A stretch of 5,231 bases of DNA from UBA4636 sp963650915 (GTDB lineage Bacteria > Bacillota > Clostridia > Christensenellales > Borkfalkiaceae), in assembly GCA_963650915.1 (NCBI GenBank), contig CAVJMJ010000042.1, forward strand, positions 1 to 5,231. Direction: 5' to 3'. The translations under genes were made by a program, and so were the position numbers. Of the stretch, positions 1 to 4,256 are shown piece by piece (the stretch's first letter is position 1; each line of letters begins with the position of its first letter). The notes under the pieces were generated by a model, which was not told the DNA's origin, ran no database searches, and saw nothing but the letters and a program-made list of their open reading frames with translations.

Positions 1-4
1 TTCG

Positions 5-33
5 TTGACAAAGTAGATAATTTCTGTTACACT
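5..33 (+). promoter_or_regulatory. Sigma-A type promoter, near consensus
   Basis: A perfect -35 box TTGACA (5-10) is followed by a 17-bp spacer and a -10 box TACACT (28-33, 4 of 6 matches). A TG at 25-26 gives an extended -10 (TGT before the hexamer). Box identity, spacing and TGn together make this the best promoter in the window. The predicted start is near position 40. No reading frame of useful length follows; the first structure downstream is a 12-bp stem (44-73) and then a hairpin with a T-tract (81-101). The product is thus probably a short RNA, unless the promoter reads through to something not recognised here. Confidence 0.6.
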
Positions 34-39
34 TTACGA

Positions 40-101
40 GTAGGTGTCATCTAATGATATATTAGATGTACACGATTTATCGTTAGGCGAACGGTTTTTT
101 T
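40..101 (+). ncRNA. Candidate small RNA of about 60 nt
   Basis: This is the stretch between the predicted start of the 5-33 promoter and the first T-tract. It contains a stem of GTGT plus CATCTAAT (44-55) pairing with ATTAGATG (61-68) and ACAC (70-73), with loop GATAT and a single bulged T at 69. It ends in a second hairpin, CGTT (81-84) with AACG (90-93), extendable by a T-G and an A-T pair, followed by seven Ts (95-101). Promoter, stem and terminator-like end are visible; that it is a stable RNA is inference. The 44-73 dyad lies just downstream of the predicted start and could instead be a repressor operator. I recognise no known RNA family. Confidence 0.35.
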
Positions 102-178
102 GACTTGAAAAGCCCGTTTGTGATAACTTTTTAACCTGAAATTTCTACCTTTTCAGAGACGTTAAATCCATTTTTGAA

Positions 179-199
179 ATATTAAACCAATATCTTTTT
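179..199 (+). terminator. Weak hairpin/T-tract, terminator-like
   Basis: ATATT (179-183) pairs with AATAT (189-193) around loop AAACC and is followed by C and five Ts (195-199). The stem is only A-T pairs, so on its own it would be weak and could arise by chance in AT-rich DNA. It is listed because it follows a possible second promoter (TTGACT at 100-105, GATAAC at 122-127) and belongs to a series of similar modules on the same strand. Confidence 0.2.
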
Positions 200-206
200 G
201 TCCTAA

Positions 207-262
207 AATCGGTTTTTAATAAAGACATTTTTATTCTGTAATACTGAATAGTATCGTTTTTT
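207..262 (+). repeat. Hairpin/T-tract element, copy A
   Basis: This is the first of two diverged 56-nt copies; the second is at 316-371, an offset of about 108 nt. Shared landmarks are AATCG at the 5' end, a T-rich stretch, TTTATTCT (230-237), the hairpin core CTGAATAG, and a terminal T6. The hairpin is ATACT (241-245) with AGTAT (250-254), loop GAAT, then CG and six Ts (257-262), which is the layout of an intrinsic terminator. Stem bases that differ from copy B change in pairs, so the fold is kept. Confidence 0.5.
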
Positions 263-278
263 ACACAAGAAAATTTAT

Positions 279-315
279 TTTTAAAGTTTTGCAAACTTTA
301 AAAGTCGTTTTTTTT
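279..315 (+). terminator. AT-rich hairpin with T8 tract
   Basis: TTTTAAAGTTT (279-289) pairs perfectly with AAACTTTAAAA (293-303) around loop TGC, an 11-bp stem. GTCG and eight Ts (308-315) follow. This has the shape of a rho-independent terminator on the plus strand, although only two of the 11 pairs would be G-C or next to one. No gene that would need it is visible upstream. It ends directly where hairpin element copy B starts. Confidence 0.35.
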
Positions 316-371
316 AATCGTTTTTAAATCAAAACAGTTTATTCTACAAGGCTGAATAGCCTTGCTTTTTT
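316..371 (+). repeat. Hairpin/T-tract element, copy B (likely terminator)
   Basis: This is the second copy of the 207-262 element. CAAGGCT (347-353) pairs with AGCCTTG (358-364) around the same GAAT loop, then C and six Ts (366-371). With seven pairs, four of them G-C, this is the most credible plus-strand terminator in the left region. Compared with copy A, pair T242-A253 has become G350-C361 and pair A243-T252 has become G351-C360, which conserves pairing. A similar AAGGC/GCCTT/T6 hairpin occurs at 3927-3949. Confidence 0.55.
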
Positions 372-430
372 ATTATTTTAATTGAAAAATTATTGTTTTT
401 TATAGAATTTTTACGTCTTCACTCGGTAGT

Positions 431-487
431 GGTGCGTAGGCGTTAAGCAAACAGCGCACTGTGCTGTTTGCTTAACGCCTACGCACC
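431..487. repeat. Perfect 25-bp inverted repeat, 7-nt loop
   Basis: Left arm 431-455 (begins GGTGCGTAGG, ends AAACAGC) is the exact reverse complement of right arm 463-487 (begins GCTGTTTG, ends TACGCACC); the loop is GCACTGT. The block is clearly richer in G and C than the AT-rich DNA around it. No T-tract follows on either strand, so it is not an ordinary intrinsic terminator. It may be a cruciform or protein-binding palindrome, the relic of a small mobile repeat, or the 5' stem of an RNA leading into the mini-ORF whose ribosome binding site starts nine bases later (496). The repeat is certain; its role is unknown. Confidence 0.85.
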
Positions 488-505
488 CTTTACTCAAAGG
501 AGCCT

Positions 506-568
506 ATGCTGATGCTCAACATGACAAAAAACGCCGATAACGGGCTTATAGACGGACTTTTATATTAA
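506..568 (+). CDS. Possible mini-ORF, 18-20 codons
   Basis: A full Shine-Dalgarno AAAGGAG (496-502) precedes ATG at 506 (3-nt gap, too close) and a second in-frame ATG at 512 (9-nt gap, normal). Starting at 512 the peptide would be MLNMTKNADNGLIDGLLY, ending at TAA 566-568. It is not hydrophobic and resembles no leader peptide or toxin that I recognise. It sits between the 25-bp inverted repeat (431-487) and the hairpin at 594-623, which has a short T-run on the plus strand too. It could be a genuine small protein, the remnant of a truncated gene, or chance. A weak promoter might lie at TTGAAA (382-387) / TAGAAT (403-408), but its 15-bp spacing is poor. Confidence 0.25.
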   Translation: MLMLNMTKNADNGLIDGLLY

Positions 569-584
569 AATTTCTTTTTTACAA

Positions 585-623
585 TTAAAAAACAACGGCG
601 GTTCGATTGCTCGAACCGCCGTT
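585..623 (-). terminator. Intrinsic terminator of the lipoprotein gene
   Basis: AACGGCGGTTCGA (594-606) pairs perfectly with TCGAACCGCCGTT (611-623), a 13-bp mostly G-C stem. Read on the minus strand the loop is GCAA, a stable GNRA tetraloop, and the stem is followed by GTTTTTT. It lies 168 nt downstream of the lipoprotein stop codon, on the side where minus-strand transcripts should end. On the plus strand a shorter TTTT run (622-625) follows, so it could also stop transcripts coming from the left. Confidence 0.85.
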
Positions 624-685
624 TTCTAATTATGCGTTTATTTGTGTTTTCTGACAGAGTTTCTGCTTTTGTGCTAATCTTTTGT

Positions 686-777
686 AATTCCAAAAAGCAC
701 TAATTCTGCAAATCTCAATTTGCAAAACTTAATTCCGCAAAGCCAAATTTCTCAATTCTGCAAAGCACAAATTTGTG
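686..777. repeat. Degenerate 14-16 nt repeats in 3' UTR, with palindrome
   Basis: Related blocks that begin AATT and continue into a TGCAAA or CGCAAAG segment start at 686, 702, 717, 731 and 754; AATTCTGCAAAG at 754-765 is close to AATTCCGCAAAG at 731-742. The last block runs into a perfect 12-bp palindrome, CACAAATTTGTG (766-777), which ends 13 bases before the lipoprotein stop codon on the plus map. The stretch is therefore the 3' untranslated part of that gene's transcript. The copies are imperfect and the array is short; function is unknown. Confidence 0.5.
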
Positions 778-790
778 AAAGAAAAATCAA

Positions 791-2971
791 TTAAGCCGTT
801 GCTATTTTTGCGGAGTTAGAACCTAAGTATACGACAAAGGCAGATAGTCCGCAAGGCATTGTAGTCGTTAAAACCTCGCTTCCGTCGACGGTAACTTTTA
901 CCGTTTGCCCGTTAGACAAACTTAGCGTCGTTTTTGTTGCTATCGATGTGAAGTTTTTGCAATTCGTTACTTCTTGCGTCATGGAGTTAGAAGGGCAAAT
1001 TGCAAGTACCGAGCCTGCGGTGTAGGTATATCCGTTTTCGGTATCGATAGAGGAGTTACCGCCCGAGGTACTTACTATAACTACCGTACCTCCGCCGAAT
1101 ACTATTCCGTTATACTGAGTTTTGCTGTTGGAATCCAGTCCGTCACCGCCGGCGTAAACGTAAAGGTTTCCGCCCGTTATATTTATGCCGATGCCCGATG
1201 TCGTCGTTGCGTTAACGCCGTCGTCGGTAGAAGTTACAGACAGATCTCCGCCGCTTACGTTAACGTATACGCCTTCCAAACCTTCGTAACTACCCGTAAC
1301 AGTTATACTTCCGCCTGTGATGTTAAGTGTTCCGTCGGCGTGAACTGCGTCGTCTTTAGAGAATAATTTGAGGGTACCTCCGCTAATCGTCACGTTGCCG
1401 GTGGAAGTTTCTTCGTTTTCGAGGGTTTCGCCCCCGTTTGCGTGGATGGCGTCGTCGTAAGAGTTTACGGTAATCGTACCACCGCTAATCAAAATTTCGT
1501 TACCGGCTTTAATACCTTTGGTGGAATATTCGCCCTTTTCGGTATTGCCGTCGCTCATACCGCCCATACCGCCCATACCGCCCATACCGCCGACGGACGT
1601 GGTGTAATTAGTCCAGTTATAGCTTAAACTGCCTCTGCGAGATTCGAGTGCCAAAGTGTCGTAAGAGTTGTTCCAGGTAAGATAGTCTGTTTTAGTAACG
1701 TAGTCACTGTCCTGACCTTGGGTTTGTGAGGAAGAGTAAACGTATAATTGGAATGAAGAGTATCCGCTCAAACTATCTATCGTGTAATAGTAATAGGTGA
1801 ATCTTCCGCCGTTTACCGATTTAGAGTAGGTTGCGTTTACCCACTGATAGTCGCTGTCGTCGTTGTAATATTTTACCGAATAATTATAAGCGTTGGAAGT
1901 AAAACGAATGTATTTTTGACTTTGTTTGGTTTCCACCGTTTCAGAGTAAGGGGAGTAGCGGTCGGTGTAAATATTTAATACCGCGGTATCCGAAACGGTA
2001 ACGTTATACGCTGCGTCTATACCGTCGCAAGCGGCGCAAATATCTACGGTTCCGCTTAAAACTTCTACCGTTCCGCGTTGATTTCCTTTTGAGGAAACGT
2101 CGGTGTTGGTAGTTTTAATACCGTCGCCCGTTTTGGCAATAAGCGTTAAAGTTCCCGAAGTTACGGTAACGCTGTCGTTGCCCTTTAAAGCGTTGTCTTC
2201 GCAGGTGACCGACAGGGTAAGATTTTTAACTTCCAAATCGTCCTTCGTGTGTACGCCGTTGTTGTTTTCGGAAATAACCACGAGTTCGCCCTTACCGCCC
2301 AAAACGAGGTCGCATTCGGCGTATATTGCCGAAGAGTAAGAGGTTTCGTCATCGTCGGAGATAGCCTCTCTCTTGTCGTAAACGTAGTTTTGAGTACCTT
2401 TTTTTGCCGTAAGCGTTACTTTATCGCCCGAAAGAACGGTAATAGGATTTACTTGGTCGCTATATATCGTAAAGCCGTTAAGTTCGAGTTCGAATTTATA
2501 ATCGTCGCCGACGTCGATAACTATGTTTCCGTTGTATTCACCGCTTATGGAACACACTGTCTTTTCCGTGATGCCGGAAAAGGTAATGGTTGTACCCGAA
2601 ATGCTCCAACAATTAGCGGTGCCGTCCGAACATGCTATGTTAGGAACGCTCGTTTGGCTCGGAAGGTCGCTCGGAATATCCGTTTTGTCCGAATCTGTTT
2701 CTTCGGCAGTTTCGCCCTCGGTCTCCGTCACGGTGCCCGACGAACCGCCCGAGGTGCTTCCGCCGGACGAACCGCCCGAGGTGCTTCCGCCGGACGAACC
2801 GCCCGAGGTGCCTGCTCCGCCTCCGCTTCCGCTTCCGCCGGATGAACCACCGCTTTCGGATTGTTCCCGATTAGAAGATTCGCCGTTCGAACCCGCAGTG
2901 TTTCCCGCGCATCCGAAGAGTGCGCTTAAAGATAATACGCAAACTAACAATAAAATTAAAAATTTCTTCAT
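791..2971 (-). CDS. Beta-helix lipoprotein, DUF4353 / Cthe_2159-like
   Basis: A 726-residue exported protein. Residues 1-20 form a lipoprotein signal peptide with lipobox LFGC, so Cys21 is the likely lipidated residue. A Gly/Ser linker (about 22-80, including a 9-residue repeat SGGSSGGST) and an acidic stretch (82-100) hold the rest away from the membrane. A parallel beta-helix follows in two halves (about 145-345 and 480-640). Each rung carries a D-D/N-G/A-hydrophobic turn: D259-N260-A261, D283-G284-I285, D316-G317-I318, D506-D507-A508, D540-D541-A542, D583-D584-G585, D610-G611-L612. Between the halves lie a Tyr/Ser-rich insert (about 346-455) and a GGM hinge (461-472). The family includes Clostridium thermocellum Cthe_2159, a Ca2+-binding beta-helix that binds pectic and cellulosic polysaccharides. 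The start ATG has AGGAG (2978-2982) six bases upstream. Ligand and role here are inferred, possibly tied to the polyphosphate genes upstream. Confidence 0.9.
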   Translation of the reverse strand: MKKFLILLLVCVLSLSALFGCAGNTAGSNGESSNREQSESGGSSGGSGSGGGAGTSGGSSGGSTSGGSSGGSTSGGSSGTVTETEGETAEETDSDKTDIPSDLPSQTSVPNIACSDGTANCWSISGTTITFSGITEKTVCSISGEYNGNIVIDVGDDYKFELELNGFTIYSDQVNPITVLSGDKVTLTAKKGTQNYVYDKREAISDDDETSYSSAIYAECDLVLGGKGELVVISENNNGVHTKDDLEVKNLTLSVTCEDNALKGNDSVTVTSGTLTLIAKTGDGIKTTNTDVSSKGNQRGTVEVLSGTVDICAACDGIDAAYNVTVSDTAVLNIYTDRYSPYSETVETKQSQKYIRFTSNAYNYSVKYYNDDSDYQWVNATYSKSVNGGRFTYYYYTIDSLSGYSSFQLYVYSSSQTQGQDSDYVTKTDYLTWNNSYDTLALESRRGSLSYNWTNYTTSVGGMGGMGGMGGMSDGNTEKGEYSTKGIKAGNEILISGGTITVNSYDDAIHANGGETLENEETSTGNVTISGGTLKLFSKDDAVHADGTLNITGGSITVTGSYEGLEGVYVNVSGGDLSVTSTDDGVNATTTSGIGINITGGNLYVYAGGDGLDSNSKTQYNGIVFGGGTVVIVSTSGGNSSIDTENGYTYTAGSVLAICPSNSMTQEVTNCKNFTSIATKTTLSLSNGQTVKVTVDGSEVLTTTMPCGLSAFVVYLGSNSAKIATA
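1556..1591 (-). repeat. In-gene 9-nt repeat encoding the GGM hinge
   Basis: Four identical contiguous copies of CATACCGCC (plus-strand reading) encode GGMGGMGGMGGM at residues 461-472 of the lipoprotein. Identical codons in every unit suggest recent slippage, so copy number may vary between strains. Position in the protein marks the junction between the Tyr-rich insert and the second half of the beta-helix, so length changes would alter a flexible hinge and not a rung. Confidence 0.85.
2739..2819 (-). repeat. In-gene 27-nt repeat encoding the Gly/Ser linker
   Basis: Three head-to-tail 27-nt units start at 2739, 2766 and 2793. The first two are identical and the third differs near its right end. 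They encode the nine-residue SGGSSGGST repeat just after the lipidated N terminus. The unit is a multiple of three, so copy-number change would lengthen or shorten the cell-surface tether without a frameshift. Confidence 0.85.
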
Positions 2972-3009
2972 AACAAACTCCTTTTTTTAATTTTTTATTA
3001 AAACAATTA

Positions 3010-3038
3010 AAGTTTTTTTAGATAAAGTTTTTTAGATA
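3010..3038. repeat. 14/15-nt direct repeat before the lipoprotein gene
   Basis: AAGTTTTTTTAGATA (3010-3024) is followed directly by AAGTTTTTTAGATA (3025-3038), differing by one T. Both lie in the 100-nt spacer between the DUF4956 stop and the lipoprotein start. No good terminator or promoter is visible in this spacer, so the two genes may share a transcript. A poor promoter match (TTGAAG at 3054-3059, TCTAAA at 3031-3036, minus strand) overlaps the repeat. Confidence 0.55.
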
Positions 3039-3071
3039 AGGTGATTATTAAAACTTCAAAGAATTAAACAA

Positions 3072-3746
3072 TTAAAGTTCTTTTTCTACGGTTTCCGCGC
3101 GTAAGCATTGAATTTCGAGATTGCCGTTTCTCGTGCGGATTTCGTCGAGCATTGCCTTTTCGCAATTTTTTTCTTTCAGTTTCAGACTGTAAGTAAGGCT
3201 AAACATACTGCCCATATTCGTGGATTTTACTCTGTCGAGTTCGTAGGATAAGGCGTAACGTTCGAAAACGTCGGTAAAAACCTCGGTGTAGTCCAAACTT
3301 TCGGGAATGGTTATTTTTACTATTCTGTCGCAGTCTTTGTTTTTTTGCATTTTTTCGGTAATTATCCTTGCAACGAATAGGAAAATTCCGCAAATAATCA
3401 AAAATATAACGCCGTAGGCAAGGTAGCCCGTTCCGAAAGCAAGCCCCGAAGCCATCGCAATAAATATAATTGCTATCTCTCGAGCGGAGCCTTGCGCCGA
3501 ACGAAATCTTACAAGCCCGAAGGCACCCGCAATGGCTACGCCTATACCTAAATTTCCGTTTACGAGGGCAATAACCGCCGCTACCGTCATCGGAATAAGT
3601 GAAGTGCAAATAAAGAAACTCGTCGATGAATCGGTTTTGTAACATGCGGCAAACGAAAAAACAGTACCGCATACCAGCGCAACGCCGAGTGCTATAAAGA
3701 AACCGACTGCAGCAACGTTTCCGTCACTGAAAATTGATTCGAACAT
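3072..3746 (-). CDS. DUF4956 multi-pass membrane protein
   Basis: A 224-residue protein starting MFESIFSDGN. Hydrophobic segments at about 11-33, 44-62, 65-78, 91-108 and 109-127 suggest four or five membrane spans. The sequence GAFGLVRFRSAQGSARE (74-90) contains the VRFR-type motif that marks DUF4956. Residues 128-224 form a charged, soluble C-terminal domain with alternating beta and alpha segments, probably cytoplasmic. An open frame extends upstream to a TTG at 3854, but that start has no ribosome binding site, while ATG 3746 has TAGGAG ten bases upstream and gives the usual family length. DUF4956 has no assigned biochemistry; it is repeatedly found next to VTC polyphosphate polymerases, and a role in moving or anchoring the polymer at the membrane is inference. 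It lies 510 nt downstream of the VTC gene and 100 nt upstream of the lipoprotein gene. Confidence 0.9.
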   Translation of the reverse strand: MFESIFSDGNVAAVGFFIALGVALVCGTVFSFAACYKTDSSTSFFICTSLIPMTVAAVIALVNGNLGIGVAIAGAFGLVRFRSAQGSAREIAIIFIAMASGLAFGTGYLAYGVIFLIICGIFLFVARIITEKMQKNKDCDRIVKITIPESLDYTEVFTDVFERYALSYELDRVKSTNMGSMFSLTYSLKLKEKNCEKAMLDEIRTRNGNLEIQCLRAETVEKEL

Positions 3747-3756
3747 AATAATCGTA

Positions 3757-3761
3757 CTCCT
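3757..3761 (-). promoter_or_regulatory. Ribosome binding site fixing the DUF4956 start
   Basis: CTCCT on the plus strand reads AGGAG on the minus strand, ten bases before ATG 3746. It lies inside the longer open frame and decides for the shorter 224-residue product over the TTG start at 3854, which has no such site. Confidence 0.8.
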
Positions 3762-3841
3762 AAGTTTTTTTGTAAATAACGATACGAGAAGAGCCTTAAA
3801 TTTGAAATGCGAACTTAAAGTCGTAAATTTGCAATTAAGTG

Positions 3842-3874
3842 GTTGCGGTTGCAATAAATAGTTGCGGTTGCAAT
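3842..3874. repeat. Direct repeat GTTGCGGTTGCAAT, two copies
   Basis: Identical 14-nt copies lie at 3842-3855 and 3861-3874, separated by AAATA. The first overlaps the upstream in-frame TTG of the DUF4956 frame. The copies are in the 5' untranslated part of the DUF4956 transcript if transcription starts at the 4040-4068 promoter. Confidence 0.7.
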
Positions 3875-3883
3875 TTTAAAGTT

Positions 3884-3897
3884 GTAAATTAATTTAC
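3884..3897. repeat. 14-bp perfect palindrome
   Basis: GTAAATTAATTTAC is its own reverse complement. On the plus strand it is followed by GTTTTTT. It could be an operator for a dimeric regulator in front of DUF4956 or a chance palindrome in AT-rich DNA. The preceding AAAGTTGTAAATT (3878-3890) resembles AAAGTCGTAAATT (3817-3829). Confidence 0.4.
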
Positions 3898-3926
3898 GTT
3901 TTTTATTTTTGCTTATTTTTGCAAAG

Positions 3927-3949
3927 AAGGCTAAAACGCCTTGTTTTTT
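3927..3949 (+). terminator. Plus-strand terminator-like hairpin
   Basis: AAGGC (3927-3931) pairs with GCCTT (3938-3942) around loop TAAAAC, then G and six Ts (3944-3949). The arrangement matches an intrinsic terminator for plus-strand transcripts, opposite to the flanking genes, and closely resembles the hairpin at 347-371. No plus-strand gene is visible in front of it. On the minus strand only a short T-run follows the stem, so it should not strongly block VTC-to-DUF4956 read-through. Confidence 0.4.
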
Positions 3950-4039
3950 AAAACCGTGCAATAGTTTTAAATATTTTGTCCGCAAGTTTAAACTTACTTC
4001 TCGTAATCAAGATTTCTTTAGTGAAATCGTAAAAAACAA

Positions 4040-4068
4040 ATTATAAATAGTGAATAATAAATGGTAAA
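4040..4068 (-). promoter_or_regulatory. Candidate promoter for DUF4956 and lipoprotein genes
   Basis: On the minus strand TTTACC (4068-4063, 4 of 6 matches to -35) is followed by a 17-bp spacer and a perfect -10 TATAAT (4045-4040). The predicted start is near 4033, giving a 5' leader of roughly 290 nt before ATG 3746. The -35 lies within one unit of the 14-nt repeat at 4043-4084. The moderate -35 and AT-rich background keep confidence down. Confidence 0.4.
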
Positions 4069-4084
4069 TAATAAATGGTGAAAA
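4043..4084. repeat. AT-rich 14-nt tandem repeat, three units
   Basis: Units start at 4043, 4057 and 4071 with the pattern ATAAATGGTAAATA and small variations. The sequence is unrelated to the GC-richer array at 4151-4248, yet it has the same 14-nt period. Confidence 0.65.
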
Positions 4085-4109
4085 GGCAATTTTAGAATAA
4101 AGATTTTCT

Positions 4110-4256
4110 AATACCGATTTTTTAATGTCGATACGAGAATATCGATTTCAAACGCCAACAATCAAACGCCGACACCCGAACGCCGACACCCGAACGTCGA
4201 CACCCGAACGCCAACAATCGAACGCCAACAATCGAACGCCAACAATCGAACACCGA
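4110..4256. repeat. 14-nt tandem array abutting the VTC stop codon
   Basis: Seven clean contiguous units start at 4151, 4165, 4179, 4193, 4207, 4221 and 4235. There are two unit types: AACGCCAACAATCG (first and last three, the first with one change) and AACGCCGACACCCG (the middle three, one with a change). A partial unit AACACCGA (4249-4256) ends exactly next to the VTC stop codon at 4257. Degenerate 13-14 nt units starting at 4110, 4124 and 4138 appear to extend the array on the other side. With no spacers between units it is not CRISPR, and a 14-nt period cannot encode a simple in-frame peptide repeat. It would be transcribed as the 3' untranslated region of the VTC gene. Confidence 0.85.

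Larger units (their letters stand above)
1..590. other. Gene-poor AT-rich region with serial hairpins
   Basis: No protein gene of convincing length is seen on either strand; AT-rich stretches with frequent stops dominate. The content is structural. It holds a plus-strand promoter (5-33) and possible small RNA (40-101), hairpin/T-tract modules at 179-199, 241-262, 279-315 and 347-371, a perfect 25-bp inverted repeat (431-487), and a possible mini-ORF with a good ribosome binding site (506-568). Nearly all the T-tracts lie 3' of their hairpins on the plus strand. They therefore face towards the convergent minus-strand lipoprotein gene and do not serve it. The left edge is cut by the window, so what lies further left is unknown. 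Confidence 0.7.
3747..4256. other. 510-nt spacer between VTC and DUF4956 genes
   Basis: No gene with coding character is seen on either strand. From right to left in the direction of transcription it holds the 14-nt tandem array (4110-4256), a second 14-nt repeat (4043-4084) overlapping a candidate minus-strand promoter (4040-4068), a 12-bp palindrome AAGTTTAAACTT (3984-3995), a plus-strand terminator-like hairpin (3927-3949), a 14-bp palindrome (3884-3897) and a 14-nt direct repeat (3842-3874). This spacer is long for genes that are usually closely spaced and suggests that repeats have expanded here or that DUF4956 has its own promoter. Confidence 0.65.

Noticed and set aside
54..65. Three-codon frame ATG ATA TAT TAG after a weak GGTG in the candidate small RNA
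   Set aside because: It lies within the loop and stem of the 44-73 hairpin, is too short to judge and shows no sign of selection.
431..487. Intrinsic terminator
   Set aside because: The stem is long and perfect but neither strand has a T-tract after it, so it was listed as an inverted repeat of unknown role.
974..1627. Plus-strand frames of 130 and 61 codons inside the lipoprotein gene
   Set aside because: Both are antisense to the well-supported beta-helix coding sequence, have Cys/Arg/Val-rich compositions typical of shadow frames, and show no domain.
2523..2990. Plus-strand frame with a striking Pro-rich repeat (PPDEPPEVL) that could look like a repeat protein
   Set aside because: It is the exact antisense of the Gly/Ser linker repeats of the lipoprotein gene; the repeat is a consequence of the 27-nt units, and it has no ribosome binding site of its own.
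3031..3059. Separate promoter for the lipoprotein gene (TTGAAG, 17 bp, TCTAAA on the minus strand)
   Set aside because: Only four of six matches in each box in very AT-rich DNA overlapping a direct repeat; co-transcription with DUF4956 is as likely.
3072..3854. Longer 260-residue DUF4956 protein starting at TTG 3854
   Set aside because: No ribosome binding site precedes the TTG, the extra 36 residues come from repeat-bearing AT-rich spacer, and ATG 3746 has TAGGAG at a normal distance and gives the usual family length.
4151..4256. CRISPR array
   Set aside because: Units are 14 nt and contiguous without spacers, and no cas gene is present; it is a simple tandem repeat.
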